A stretch of 64,000 bases of DNA from Arthrobacter sp. 9V (lineage in GTDB: Bacteria > Actinomycetota > Actinomycetes > Actinomycetales > Micrococcaceae). Below the pieces are notes generated by a model that searched no databases, was not told the DNA's origin, and was given only the letters and a program-made list of their open reading frames with translations. Position numbers and translations under genes: made by a program. The stretch's first letter is position 1. Each line of letters begins with the position of its first letter. The stretch is taken from contig NZ_LR732912.1 of assembly GCF_902506065.1 (NCBI RefSeq), positions 1-64,000 on the forward strand, read 5' to 3'. Below, piece after piece: positions 43,268-52,240 of the stretch.

Positions 43268-44470
43268 CTACGGCCCTCGATGAATCGTAGGCAGCGGGTC
43301 CACTGAATCCGCGCCCACTACCCTATCCCGCCCCTGGGCTTTGGCGCTGTACAGCGCAGCGTCTGCCACATTGATCATGAATTTCAGATCCGGAACCTGG
43401 GCGCCGGTGGACGTCACACCATAGCTGACCGTGGGGTAGGGCAAACCGTCCGGGTCTGCCATGGCGGACAGGCGGCGGCTGATCTCCGAGGCGATGGCCT
43501 CGGCCCGCTGTTGCGTTGCGCCCGGTAGGAAAAGGATGAACTCTTCGCCGCCGTAGCGCCCCACAAGATCCGTCGACCTCACCGACGTAGTGCAAGCCTC
43601 GGCGAAAGCGCACAAAGCGGCGTCCCCGGCGGCATGCCCGTGCTCGTCATTGATGGCCTTGAAATGGTCGAGGTCCGCCAGGACCAGGGCTGCACCCTGG
43701 CGGGAAGCCGGACCTGCCAGCTCCTTTTCGGCCAGGCTCATGAAAGCGCCCCTATTCAGCAGCCCGGTCAGATGGTCCCGTTCGGCGCGTTCCCGGAGCC
43801 TTTTGATCAGGTGGCTGTTGCTGAGCGCGTTGATGGTGAAGGACAACGAAGCCAGGAGAATCACGTGCGTCAGGGCCGACGGCGCATAACTGAAGAACGT
43901 CCGGAACAAACTTCCATCCGGACCCTCCAGCACAAACGTCATGGCGCGGCCAAGGTAGTACAGGGATGTAAGTCCAGCGATGAGGGCGAGGAATCTGATC
44001 GCCCGGGACTGAGGGGACTTCGCAAACCACAGTTCTGCAGCGGCCATGCCAAGACCCGCCGCAGTCATGGCCAGATAGACCAAACCGCCGGACCACAGGC
44101 TGGATTCGGCGTCGTCCAGAGCTGATGTCAGGAAAGTGATCAGTGGTGCCGGCGTGGCTTGCCACCCACTGACTTTGTGGCCCCGAAGAGTTCGTGCGCC
44201 GGCCCAAATGCTGAAGGCTCCGGCCACAACCAGCGCTTTGCCCGGTGGATTGGCCCAGGGCAGGAAGGAGGTTCCGTTCAGCAGGAACGCAAAATTGCCG
44301 GCAAAGAAGAGGATCAGGGCAAGGCGCCACCAATCGGTGCATGCGGACCGCAACCGCCGGGATGCCACATGGGACAGAACTACCAGCGTTAACGTGACCA
44401 CCCCCAGAAGCATCCTCACGGAGAAGGGGTCCAAGACAATGGCTCCCTCTTGCAAAGAGACTGCAATCAT
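43268..44470 (-). CDS. Membrane diguanylate cyclase (GGDEF)
   Basis: 400 residues. Six or seven helices (about 15-225) form an MHYT/7TM-like sensor, then a GGDEF domain with DHLTGLLNR, the active-site GGEEF (307-311) and an inhibitory I-site RxxD (Arg298-Asp301) at the canonical five residues before it. It would make c-di-GMP from two GTP and be inhibited by product. The ligand of the membrane part is unknown. No EAL domain is fused and no phosphodiesterase is nearby. Confidence 0.92.
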   Translation of the reverse strand: MIAVSLQEGAIVLDPFSVRMLLGVVTLTLVVLSHVASRRLRSACTDWWRLALILFFAGNFAFLLNGTSFLPWANPPGKALVVAGAFSIWAGARTLRGHKVSGWQATPAPLITFLTSALDDAESSLWSGGLVYLAMTAAGLGMAAAELWFAKSPQSRAIRFLALIAGLTSLYYLGRAMTFVLEGPDGSLFRTFFSYAPSALTHVILLASLSFTINALSNSHLIKRLRERAERDHLTGLLNRGAFMSLAEKELAGPASRQGAALVLADLDHFKAINDEHGHAAGDAALCAFAEACTTSVRSTDLVGRYGGEEFILFLPGATQQRAEAIASEISRRLSAMADPDGLPYPTVSYGVTSTGAQVPDLKFMINVADAALYSAKAQGRDRVVGADSVDPLPTIHRGP

Positions 44471-44787
44471 GGCTCAGTCCTGCTACCGGCTGACCACCGC
44501 GGAGTTCCTTCTTAACGGCCTCATGGCTCTTTGACCTCGCAAAACATTCAATCCCCCAATAAGTTGTGGCGGCTCGTTTGACCGCAAAACCACAGTCAAG
44601 CACGTTTTCTTCGTGCAGCGGACAACGGCCACCAGAAGCCGCAAAAAACTTTTTTCGATTTTCGCGTCACGATTCGGTGCTGGGCCGCACTGTAACCGTA
44701 AGGGTCCCTCTTGCTCGGACAACGGACTATCCACATACGCCGAAAAAATCGTTGCCACCCACACGCCCTGATGGTTCCATGGGGTTC
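44471..44787. other. Intergenic region between the cyclase and propeller genes
   Basis: A 317-base divergent region, more A/T-rich than its surroundings, holding both promoters. It includes the palindromic A-tract AAAAAA-C-TTTTTT (44643-44655). An open frame crosses it but lacks a ribosome-binding site and typical codon use. No other element recognised. Confidence 0.5.
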
Positions 44788-45927
44788 ATGGCTACCGCAG
44801 AGAGTTACATCATCGCGATCGGGACCAAGAAAGGCCTGTGGCTCGCAAACAGCGCGGACCGCAAAGAATGGTCCCTCTCCGGCCCGCACTTCCTGATGAG
44901 TGAGATTCCCAGCATCGGGATAGATACACGGGACGGCAAAACACGACTCATGGTGGGTGTCCGGTCCGAGCACTGGGGTCCCACAGTGGCCCACTCGGAC
45001 GATCTTGGCCTCACCTGGACCGAGCCGGAGCAGGGTTCCATCAAGTTTCCGGATGGCACCGACGCCGCGTTGGAGCGCATCTGGCAGATATACCCGGACG
45101 CCGAGTCCCGCCCGGGAGTTGTCTGGGCCGGTTGCGAGCCGATCTCTGTGTGGAAATCAACCGACGGCGGTGAACACTTCGAGCTGAACCGGGGGCTTTG
45201 GGACCACCCCCACCGCAGCGAGTGGGGTGCCGGCTACGGCGGAGCGGCCGCGCATTCCATTGTGGTTGACCCTTCAGGGGAGAAGGTTCACATCGCCATG
45301 AGCACGGGCGGCGTCTACAGATCGCTCGACGGCGGTGCCTCCTGGGAGGCACGCAACAAGGGAATTTCGGCGTACTTCATGCCCGATCCCAACCCCGAGT
45401 TCGGTCAGTGCGTTCACAAGATCGCTGCCGATGCGGCCGTCGAGGACCGTTTGTACGCGCAGAATCATCATGGCGTCTACCGGACGGATGATGGCGGTGA
45501 GAACTGGGACTCAATCGCGGACGGACTGCCGGCGGATTTCGGCTTCGTCATGCTGACGCATCCTCGCCGTGAGGGAACGGCCTGGGTGGTTCCCTTGAAG
45601 GCGGACGGCGAACGCATCCCGCCGGACAGCAAACTCAGTGTTCACCGCACGGACGACGCCGGTGGAACGTGGAAGGAACTGCACACAGGCCTCCCGGACC
45701 ACGAGTACAACGCCGTGCTCCGGGACGCAGCGTCCGTGGACACCGCCGAGCCCGCCGGCGTGTACTTCGGAACCCGCGGGGGTGCCGTGTATGCCAGCGC
45801 TGACGAAGGGGAGACCTTTACTGAAGTGGCAGCTCACTTGCCGGATGTGCTCTGCGTGCGCGCCGCCGTGGTGGTTGGCATTCCCACGGACAGCGAAGCA
45901 AAAGCCAGCGCCCCGGTGCCCGGGTAG
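44788..45927 (+). CDS. BNR/sialidase-like beta-propeller protein
   Basis: About 379 residues with repeated Asp-box-like turns (SDDLGLTWTEP, STDGGEHFEL, SLDGGASWEA, TDDGGENWDS, TDDAGGTWKE, SADEGETFTE), the hallmark of BNR/Vps10-type propellers. No signal peptide, so cytosolic. The sialidase Arg triad is not evident, so an exo-sialidase role should not be assumed. Starts at 44779 or 44788 are both possible. The MoaD/ThiS-like gene starts 8 bases after the stop, a close pairing that suggests common function. Confidence 0.82.
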   Translation: MATAESYIIAIGTKKGLWLANSADRKEWSLSGPHFLMSEIPSIGIDTRDGKTRLMVGVRSEHWGPTVAHSDDLGLTWTEPEQGSIKFPDGTDAALERIWQIYPDAESRPGVVWAGCEPISVWKSTDGGEHFELNRGLWDHPHRSEWGAGYGGAAAHSIVVDPSGEKVHIAMSTGGVYRSLDGGASWEARNKGISAYFMPDPNPEFGQCVHKIAADAAVEDRLYAQNHHGVYRTDDGGENWDSIADGLPADFGFVMLTHPRREGTAWVVPLKADGERIPPDSKLSVHRTDDAGGTWKELHTGLPDHEYNAVLRDAASVDTAEPAGVYFGTRGGAVYASADEGETFTEVAAHLPDVLCVRAAVVVGIPTDSEAKASAPVPG

Positions 45928-45934
45928 GCCCGTT

Positions 45935-46222
45935 GTGGCTGACTTTACGGTCCTGTTGCCTGGCGTCCTGCAGCCACTGGTCGGCGGACAGTCCTATCTG
46001 ACTGCGTCCGCCGACGGGGCTGTGACCGTTGGACAGTTGCTGGACTCGGTAACCGGAGATTATCCGGTGCTGGCCAGGCGTTTGCGTGATGAAACCGGTG
46101 CGCTGCGCCGCTACGTGAATATTTACGTGAACGGTGATGAGATCCGGCGTATTAAAGGTCTGGATACGGAGGTTGCGGCCGGTCAGGAGGTTTTGATCAT
46201 CCAATCCGTGGCCGGCGGCTAA
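45935..46222 (+). CDS. MoaD/ThiS family small protein
   Basis: 95 residues from the GTG at 45935, with a beta-grasp fold and a C-terminal Gly-Gly (IIQSVAGG). The Gly-Gly end is the site that MoeB/ThiF-type enzymes adenylate for thiocarboxylate or conjugate formation. No moa, thi or E1-like gene is nearby, so a sulfur carrier or modifier role for the propeller partner is open. The upstream part of the reading frame overlaps the propeller gene and is not part of this protein. Confidence 0.85.
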   Translation: MADFTVLLPGVLQPLVGGQSYLTASADGAVTVGQLLDSVTGDYPVLARRLRDETGALRRYVNIYVNGDEIRRIKGLDTEVAAGQEVLIIQSVAGG

Positions 46223-46245
46223 GGAGGGTTTGGGGTCGAGCCGGA

Positions 46246-46482
46246 TCAGGCGACACGCCAAACACTGCATTCATCGGTATTGATGGCTTTCCGCATTCCG
46301 GAGGCATGGTCCATGATCCACACCACCCCGATTCCCGGCGCCGTTTCCTGGACTCGTCCCCGGCGGATCACTACGTCGTCGTAAGCAGGCCCTACGGACA
46401 GGCGGGCTTCGATTTCGTCCCCGCGGTGAAGCTGGCTGATCGCGCGTATACGTGTTGTGTGAGTGGTGGCTTCCTTCAGCAT
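46246..46482 (-). CDS. Small beta-rich protein of unknown function
   Basis: 78 residues. AGGAGG lies 5 bases before the ATG at 46482, a near-perfect ribosome-binding site that supports the gene. The middle reads as beta strands (IEARLSVGPAYDDVVIRRGRVQ, GVVWIMDHASGMRKAI), possibly an SH3-like barrel. No family recognised. It converges on the MoaD-like gene (23 bases). Confidence 0.68.
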   Translation of the reverse strand: MLKEATTHTTRIRAISQLHRGDEIEARLSVGPAYDDVVIRRGRVQETAPGIGVVWIMDHASGMRKAINTDECSVWRVA

Positions 46483-46708
46483 GGTGTCCTCCTGGCTGGA
46501 GCTGGTGCCTGCACTTGCCGGCTCTTCCAGTGTGGCGGGGCAATGTTGCCACGGTATTTCGGCCCGGTTAGGGTCCCGTTAGCATTCCGGGATGGTTGGG
46601 TTTCCACGTGAACAGCCCCGCCTGCCGGTCTGTCCGGCTACCCGGTTGTAGCCTGATCTCGGTTCTTGAGACTCACAGGAACCACAGGCTCCGGCTCAGG
46701 GAGATCGA

Positions 46709-49447
46709 ATGGGTGCGCTTCGGCGATCAATCGCGTTATCTACAGGTTTGGTGGTGTTTGCTACCGGCCTGTTTTTCGTACAGACCCCCGCGACGGCGGT
46801 GCCGTTGCCCGGGCCCGAGAATCCGAACGTGCAGTTCGTGGAGGGGACGCCGCACTCGGAGCATACGTTCGAAAATCCCCCGGAGCGGGCCACACCATTC
46901 AATACCGGACCCGATACAAATGCCGGAACCGACGCCGGCGCAGCTGCAGCGGGGCCCGGCGGCGACATCCGGGTACGGCTGGTCACGGCCAAGTTGGCGG
47001 ACAACACCAACACGGTATCCATGACTGGTGCCGAGCAAGCGGTGGCCGCTACCAGCAACTACTGGAAGGCGATGACAGCCAACAAGCTGTCCATGACGGT
47101 GAACACCAAGGTTGCCGGACACCAGTCCAAGGCGAAGTCCACCGATAGCTACAGCACCATCATTTCCACCATCACCAGCGAGCTGAATTGGTCGGCAAGC
47201 CCGTACACGGCGCTGGTGATATTCATTCCCACATCCACACTCTCCGGAAACGCCCTCGGGGCGGGGTACAGCAGCGGAAGTTACAGCGGCCGTGTCCTCC
47301 TGCCCCAAATCAGCGGATTCACGAACAACGTGATGAGTCATGAATTCGGGCACGTCATCGGCCTGATGCACGCGGACGCGCTGCAGTGCGGCAGTGGAGT
47401 GTCCGACGTCGGGGTTGACGGCAGCGGCCGCTTCACGGATCCCTCTTGCTACATCCGGGAGTACGGCGACACCACGGACATCATGGGTGCCGCCCAATTC
47501 GAATCGCCTGTGGTGAGCAGTTCGCTCTGGGACTATGCGGGGCTGGGCCGTGGAGATGAGATCCGCGACGTTGGCGTCGCTACGGGTGCCAAGACCTACA
47601 CGCTCAAACCCTGGGGCGGAACCGAAGCCCAGCGTGCCATCAAGTTCACCGATCCCATCAGTAAAGAGGTTTACTACCTTGAGCTGCGGCAGGCCGCCGG
47701 CTACGACAGTTACCTCGACGATTCCGGCAAGCCATCGGGAAACCGGGGCGTCAAGATCGTCCAGCGCGGCGGAGCCACCGTCGCTTCATCGCTGATCCTC
47801 ATGCCGTCCACCAAGCCGTTCCCGGAACCTTGGTACGCCACCAACCACGCATGGCAGGCCGGCAGCACTTTCACTACCTATACCGGCACCCAGGTCAGCA
47901 TCAATTCGGTGTCTGCCACATCGGCGTCGGTCACTATCTTTGCCGACCCGAAGCTCACGGCGAAGATCCGCTTCTCCGTTGGCGATTTCGACGGCGACAC
48001 GCTCAGCGACGTCCTCTCCCGCGAAGCGGACGGCTCGCTGATGCTGTACGCGGGGCTGCCCGGCAACAGGCTCAACAACCCCCGTGAGGTGGGCTCGGGG
48101 TGGAATGTCTTTGACGCCATCACCGGCATTTCAGACTTTGACGGTGACGGCCGCGGGGACGTCCTGGCGCGCACCAGCGACGGTGTCTTGTGGCTGTATC
48201 CGGGCGATGGCCGCGGCGGTTTCCTCGCCAAGCGGCAGGTTGGTTCCGGTTGGCAGGGGTTCTCAAACCTCATCGGCGTGGGAGACTTCGACGGCGACGC
48301 CCGGCCCGACCTCATGGCCATCAAGCCCGACGGCAGCCTGTGGCTGTATCCAAGTGATGGCCAAGGCGGATTCCGCGCATGGTCCCAGGTCGGCTCGGGC
48401 TGGACCGGCTTTACCAGCATCACTTCCGACGGCTCCTTTGGAGGCGCCGGCGCCGGACTGCTTGCCCGGGCAGGCGACGGCACTCTCTATCTCTACCCCG
48501 GCAACGGTTGGGGCGGTTTCGCGCCGCGCGTCGCCGTCGGAAGCGGTTGGAACACCGTGGGTGACATTGTGAGCGGGCAGGACTTCACGGGTGATGCGAA
48601 GTCGGACGTCCTGACGGTGACGTCCTCCGGGACCATGCGCCTCTACCCTGGCAGCGGCTCAGGGTTTGCCGATCGACTGGCCATTGGTGCCGGGTGGAAC
48701 CAGTTCAGCCAGGTGTGGGAGGCAGGAGATTTCGACGGCGATGCTGTCGCGGACATTCTGGCGCGCGGCACCAACGGCGTGTTGTGGCTTTACCCCGGCA
48801 ACGGTTCCGGTGGATTCCTGCCGAGGGTTCAGGTGGGCTCGGGCTGGGCTGCGTTCACCTCCGTACTCAGTGCCGGAGATTTCGACGGCGATGGTCACCC
48901 GGACCTCGTGGCACGGACTTCGGACGGGGTGCTGTGGCTGTATCCAACGGATGGACGCGGCCAGTTCCTGGCCCGCAAGCAGATTGGCACAGGCTGGCAA
49001 GGGTTCACGCAGATGCTCGCACCGGGTGATTTCTCCGGGGACGGCAAAGCGGATCTCGTGGCACGGGCTGCCGATGGGAAGCTGTGGCTTTACCCGGGCA
49101 ACGGAGCCGGCGGTTTCCAGCCGTGGCGGCAGATCGGCACCGGCTGGAACGTCTTCGACTCCGTCATGCAGGGCGGTGACTTCGACGGCGATGGCACCGA
49201 AGACATCATGGCCCGCGGAACTGATGGTGCGCTGTGGCTCTACCCGGGCAATGGCAATGGCGGCTTCCTGGCCAGGACGTCCCTGGGATCGGGCTGGAAC
49301 ATGTTCACCACTTTTGCTGCCCTGGGGAATGGCTTCACGGGAACAGGGAATCCTTCCGTGGTTGGCGTAGCCGGGGACGGAAGATTGTTCCTTTACGTCG
49401 GCACCGGCCAAGGTGCGTTCCAGACGGTGGTGCTGGACCCGCGGTAG
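46709..49447 (+). CDS. Secreted M11-like zinc metalloprotease with FG-GAP repeats
   Basis: 912 residues. A signal peptide ends near residue 31, followed by a propeptide-like segment and a metalloprotease domain with HEFGHVIGLMH (His211, Glu212, His215, His221), the extended zinc motif of gametolysin-type metzincins. From about residue 415 come ten FG-GAP/VCBS-like repeats of about 45-50 residues (GDFDGDxxxD, LWLYPGxG, VGSGW), whose Asp-rich turns probably bind Ca2+. No sorting signal or anchor, so it is likely free or envelope-associated outside the cell. CAGGGAG precedes the ATG. Confidence 0.9.
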   Translation: MGALRRSIALSTGLVVFATGLFFVQTPATAVPLPGPENPNVQFVEGTPHSEHTFENPPERATPFNTGPDTNAGTDAGAAAAGPGGDIRVRLVTAKLADNTNTVSMTGAEQAVAATSNYWKAMTANKLSMTVNTKVAGHQSKAKSTDSYSTIISTITSELNWSASPYTALVIFIPTSTLSGNALGAGYSSGSYSGRVLLPQISGFTNNVMSHEFGHVIGLMHADALQCGSGVSDVGVDGSGRFTDPSCYIREYGDTTDIMGAAQFESPVVSSSLWDYAGLGRGDEIRDVGVATGAKTYTLKPWGGTEAQRAIKFTDPISKEVYYLELRQAAGYDSYLDDSGKPSGNRGVKIVQRGGATVASSLILMPSTKPFPEPWYATNHAWQAGSTFTTYTGTQVSINSVSATSASVTIFADPKLTAKIRFSVGDFDGDTLSDVLSREADGSLMLYAGLPGNRLNNPREVGSGWNVFDAITGISDFDGDGRGDVLARTSDGVLWLYPGDGRGGFLAKRQVGSGWQGFSNLIGVGDFDGDARPDLMAIKPDGSLWLYPSDGQGGFRAWSQVGSGWTGFTSITSDGSFGGAGAGLLARAGDGTLYLYPGNGWGGFAPRVAVGSGWNTVGDIVSGQDFTGDAKSDVLTVTSSGTMRLYPGSGSGFADRLAIGAGWNQFSQVWEAGDFDGDAVADILARGTNGVLWLYPGNGSGGFLPRVQVGSGWAAFTSVLSAGDFDGDGHPDLVARTSDGVLWLYPTDGRGQFLARKQIGTGWQGFTQMLAPGDFSGDGKADLVARAADGKLWLYPGNGAGGFQPWRQIGTGWNVFDSVMQGGDFDGDGTEDIMARGTDGALWLYPGNGNGGFLARTSLGSGWNMFTTFAALGNGFTGTGNPSVVGVAGDGRLFLYVGTGQGAFQTVVLDPR

Positions 49448-49476
49448 GGCTTTAGCCTCGGCAGCTGGGACGCTTC

Positions 49477-49508
49477 TCCCTGGTTGCGCTCCTCCCTGGT
49501 TGCGCTCC
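49477..49508. repeat. Two 16-base tandem repeats
   Basis: TCCCTGGTTGCGCTCC occurs twice head to tail (49477-49492 and 49493-49508) between the metalloprotease gene and the next terminator. No function seen. Confidence 0.7.
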
Positions 49509-49546
49509 TCCACAGTTGCCCCGGCCGCACCTGGCTTGCGAACAGC

Positions 49547-49584
49547 GAAATGCCCGGCACGTCAGGAGACGTTCCGGGCATTTC
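49547..49584. terminator. Bidirectional terminator between convergent genes
   Basis: GAAATGCCCGG (49547-49557) pairs with CCGGGCATTTC (49574-49584); the inner ACGTC/GACGT arms extend the stem to 16 of 17 pairs with loop AGGA. It separates the metalloprotease and transporter genes. Confidence 0.8.
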
Positions 49585-49622
49585 CGTACTCCAAACCAGG
49601 TAACCGGGAAGGAGCGACAGGT

Positions 49623-50960
49623 TTAGACGTGCTGGTTTCGCGGGTGCAGGCCGAGTTCGGCAGTAGGAGTCTTGGCTGATTCCCGGGCCGTCATGGCGGA
49701 GACGGCTGCGATTACGCAGATCACCGCGGTGAAAATGGAGATCTGAACCCATCCGCCGGGCTTTGTTCCACCCAGGGCCGTGACGATTGCCGGGGCGAAG
49801 CCTGCCATGAGGAAGCCGAGCTGGGTGCCGATAGCCAATCCGGAGAAGCGGACTTTGGTGCTGAACATTTCACCGTAGAAGGACGGCCATACTGCGTTGG
49901 CAGCCGCGTAACCGAAGGAAAAGAACACCACGGAGACTACGAACATCAGCGGAACATTGCCGCCTTCAAGGGTGAGCAGGAAGACCGGAGTCATGACTGC
50001 GCTGGCAAAAGCTCCGTAGATGAAGACGGGCTTCCGGCCGATTTTGTCCGCCAGCATGCCGAACAGCGGCTGTGTTCCGAGGGCCACCACGTTGGCTACA
50101 ACCACCAGCCAGAGGGTAATGGTGCTGTTGACCCCGGCTACATCCTGCGCGTATTTGATGGCCAATGTTCCGAAGACCGTACTTACTGCGGCGATGAAGG
50201 CGCAGCAGACCACGCGGAGGACATCGCGCCAGTGCAGCCTCAGGAGGTCGGCAACGGGAAGTTTGGAGATCTCATTGTTCTTCTTGGCTTCGGCGAAGGC
50301 CGGCGGCTCATGCAGGGTGCGGCGGATGAAGTAGGCCACCATGACCACAATGGCGCTGAGCCAGAACGGGATGCGCCAACCAATTCCGTACTTGATTTCG
50401 TCCGGCAGGGCCACCACGGGAATGAAGACGAGGGCCGCCAGGATCTGGCCGCCTTGGGTACCGGTAAGGGTCCACGAGGTGAAGAAGGAGCGGCGGTTGT
50501 CCGGCGCGTGCTCCAGTGTCATGGATGAGGCACCTGCCTGCTCGCCTGCAGCCGAGAGGCCCTGGCAGAGTCGGGCGAGAACCAGGAGGACGGGGGCCCA
50601 CCAGCCGATGGTCTTGAAGTCGGGGAGGCAACCGATCACGAACGTGGCCGCACCCATCAAAACCAGTGTGAACATGAGGACTTTTTGCCGGCCGATCCTG
50701 TCGCCGAAGTGCCCCAGAATCACTGCGCCTACGGGCCGGGCAATGTACGCAAACCCGAAGGTGGCGAAGGACATGATGGCCGCGTTGGCATCTGCGGAGG
50801 GGAAGAAGACGTGCGGAAAAATCAGGGCTGCGGCTGAGCCGAAGATGAAGAAGTCGTAGTACTCGACGGCGCTGCCCAGGAAGCTGGCAAGTGCGGCTTT
50901 CTTGGGAGTACCAGTGGTGGTTTCAGTGCCTGGCGTCGCTGACGGCATTGTGTGGCTCAT
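49623..50960 (-). CDS. MHS-family MFS transporter (probable shikimate/quinate or aromatic acid uptake)
   Basis: 445 residues, 12 helices, with the metabolite:H+ symporter (MHS) start SAVEYYDFFIFGSAAALIFPH and the MFS loop LGHFGDRIGRQKVL. MHS members import shikimate, citrate, ketoglutarate and aromatic acids. It diverges from an IclR regulator and the quinate/protocatechuate genes, so uptake of shikimate, quinate or protocatechuate is likely. Its ATG has AAGGA 9 bases upstream. Confidence 0.87.
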   Translation of the reverse strand: MSHTMPSATPGTETTTGTPKKAALASFLGSAVEYYDFFIFGSAAALIFPHVFFPSADANAAIMSFATFGFAYIARPVGAVILGHFGDRIGRQKVLMFTLVLMGAATFVIGCLPDFKTIGWWAPVLLVLARLCQGLSAAGEQAGASSMTLEHAPDNRRSFFTSWTLTGTQGGQILAALVFIPVVALPDEIKYGIGWRIPFWLSAIVVMVAYFIRRTLHEPPAFAEAKKNNEISKLPVADLLRLHWRDVLRVVCCAFIAAVSTVFGTLAIKYAQDVAGVNSTITLWLVVVANVVALGTQPLFGMLADKIGRKPVFIYGAFASAVMTPVFLLTLEGGNVPLMFVVSVVFFSFGYAAANAVWPSFYGEMFSTKVRFSGLAIGTQLGFLMAGFAPAIVTALGGTKPGGWVQISIFTAVICVIAAVSAMTARESAKTPTAELGLHPRNQHV

Positions 50961-51054
50961 GGAGGGAGTTCCTTCTGTGACGACGATGTCGCGGATCTAG
51001 CTTCTGAGGGAAGACCAGAGCGAGGTGCGGCCGGATCAACCCGAAAGTAACCAC

Positions 51055-51149
51055 ATGGTGAGAGCTACTTGTGCAATACAGCAATGATGGCTGTGAGTGG
51101 GGTCACTTGTCAAGAGAACTCACCACCATCTAGAAATAGCTCTCACTAT
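51055..51149. promoter_or_regulatory. Paired operator arms in the transporter/IclR divergent promoter
   Basis: GTGAGAGCTA (51058-51067) and its exact inverse TAGCTCTCAC (51137-51146) lie about 70 bases apart, with flanks extending the match to 14 of 16. One arm sits near each divergent start. The arrangement suggests two sites for the IclR protein encoded next door, possibly looping the DNA. Confidence 0.55.
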
Positions 51150-51165
51150 GTGAAAGCATCGAGTT

Positions 51166-51936
51166 ATGAGTGTGAAAGAAGACACAAAGACCGACATGGT
51201 CGGCAAAGCCCTGGGTTTGTTGGTGCTGCTGGGCGACGAGCCGCGTGGCGCCAGCGCGGCAGATCTGGCGAGGAGTGCCGGCCTGCCCTTCAGCACCACG
51301 TACCGCTTGCTTGGCTCACTGACACGAGACGGCTTTGTGGATTACGAGCCCGACGGTCGCCGCTACCATCTTGGTTTGCGCGTGTTCCAGCTGGGCCAGC
51401 GGGTCTCGAATCACCACGGGTTCGCGGCCACGGCACTGCCCGTCCTGCAGCGGGTCACCGAACACACGCATGAGGCCACCATCCTGTCGGTCCGCGATGG
51501 CAATCATCATTTGACCGTCAACAAGGTGGACGGTCCCAAGACATTCCGAGTGACCAGCGACCCCGGCCACCTCGGGGCGCTGCACACCACGTCCGTGGGC
51601 AAGGCCATTGTGGCTTTCGAGGAGGAGGTTGAACGGAAGCGCCTGCTGGAGGAGCTTCCCCTGGATGCACTCACGGAGCGCTCCATCACGGACCGCGACG
51701 CCTTCCGGGCGGAAATTGAGCAGGTGCGCCGGCAGGGCTACGCAGTGATGGATGAGGAAAACGAGATCGGCATGCGCGCCGTCGCTGTTCCTGTCCTCAA
51801 TTCGCAGGGCCACGCTTTCGCCTCGCTCGCAACGGCTGTCCCCGTCTTCCGGATGAGCATGGAGGAACTCATCGCCCACGTGCCCATACTGCAGGAGGCT
51901 GCGGCTGAACTCTCGGCCCGGCTGCCCCGGCGCTGA
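51166..51936 (+). CDS. IclR family regulator of the hydroaromatic transporter/enzymes
   Basis: 256 residues: winged helix (ASAADLARSAGLPFSTTYRLLGSL) and IclR effector domain (HEATILSVRDGNHHLTVNKVDG, LHTTSVGKAIVAF). Divergent from the MFS transporter and upstream of the quinate/shikimate dehydrogenase, so it probably senses a hydroaromatic or aromatic acid. A second IclR protein (PcaR) lies at the other end of the cluster. Confidence 0.9.
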   Translation: MSVKEDTKTDMVGKALGLLVLLGDEPRGASAADLARSAGLPFSTTYRLLGSLTRDGFVDYEPDGRRYHLGLRVFQLGQRVSNHHGFAATALPVLQRVTEHTHEATILSVRDGNHHLTVNKVDGPKTFRVTSDPGHLGALHTTSVGKAIVAFEEEVERKRLLEELPLDALTERSITDRDAFRAEIEQVRRQGYAVMDEENEIGMRAVAVPVLNSQGHAFASLATAVPVFRMSMEELIAHVPILQEAAAELSARLPRR

Positions 51937-51944
51937 CACCCCTT

Positions 51945-52083
51945 GTTGGGAGGCCCGCTTTGCGCCCCAAACTCGCCCGCAGGCACGCAAAGCAGGCCCC
52001 GCAACGCATAACCCCCTCGTTGGGAGGCCCGCTTTGCGCCCCAAACTCACGCGTAGGCACGCAAAGCAGGCCCCGCAACGCAT
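51945..52083. repeat. Two 74-base hairpin-forming tandem repeats
   Basis: The unit beginning GTTGGGAGGCCCGCTTTGCG and ending CAGGCCCCGCAACGC occurs at 51945 and 52019 (period 74, nearly identical). Within a unit, the CGCTTTGCG-side arm pairs with the CGCAAAGCAGGCC-side arm, so each copy folds into a long hairpin. A diverged relative with the same period lies at 61885. The rest of the 304-base gap carries the dyad at 52118 and no gene. Confidence 0.75.
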
Positions 52084-52117
52084 GGACCACCCCATGCAGC
52101 ACCCCCCGCAGGTCATT

Positions 52118-52134
52118 TGTTCGCGATAAGAACA
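52118..52134. promoter_or_regulatory. Pca/Pob-box-like dyad before the quinate dehydrogenase gene
   Basis: TGTTC-GCGATAA-GAACA is a perfect 5-bp dyad. It resembles the GTTCGATAATCGCAC-type boxes bound by IclR regulators PcaR/PcaU. A second GAACAT half site is at about 52149. Located about 110 bases before the dehydrogenase start. Confidence 0.55.
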
Positions 52135-52240
52135 TGAGTGCGGATTATGAACATCTGTAGTAATCTAAATAACACCCGGCCAGGCGGCGCCCTCAGAAAG
52201 CGCCCAATGCCCGCGGTGCTGAAGTCAAAGGAGCTTTAGG

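Noticed and set aside
44788-45927. Annotation as exo-alpha-sialidase
   Set aside because: Only the Asp-box propeller turns are visible; the arginine triad and nucleophile of sialidases could not be seen, and there is no signal peptide.
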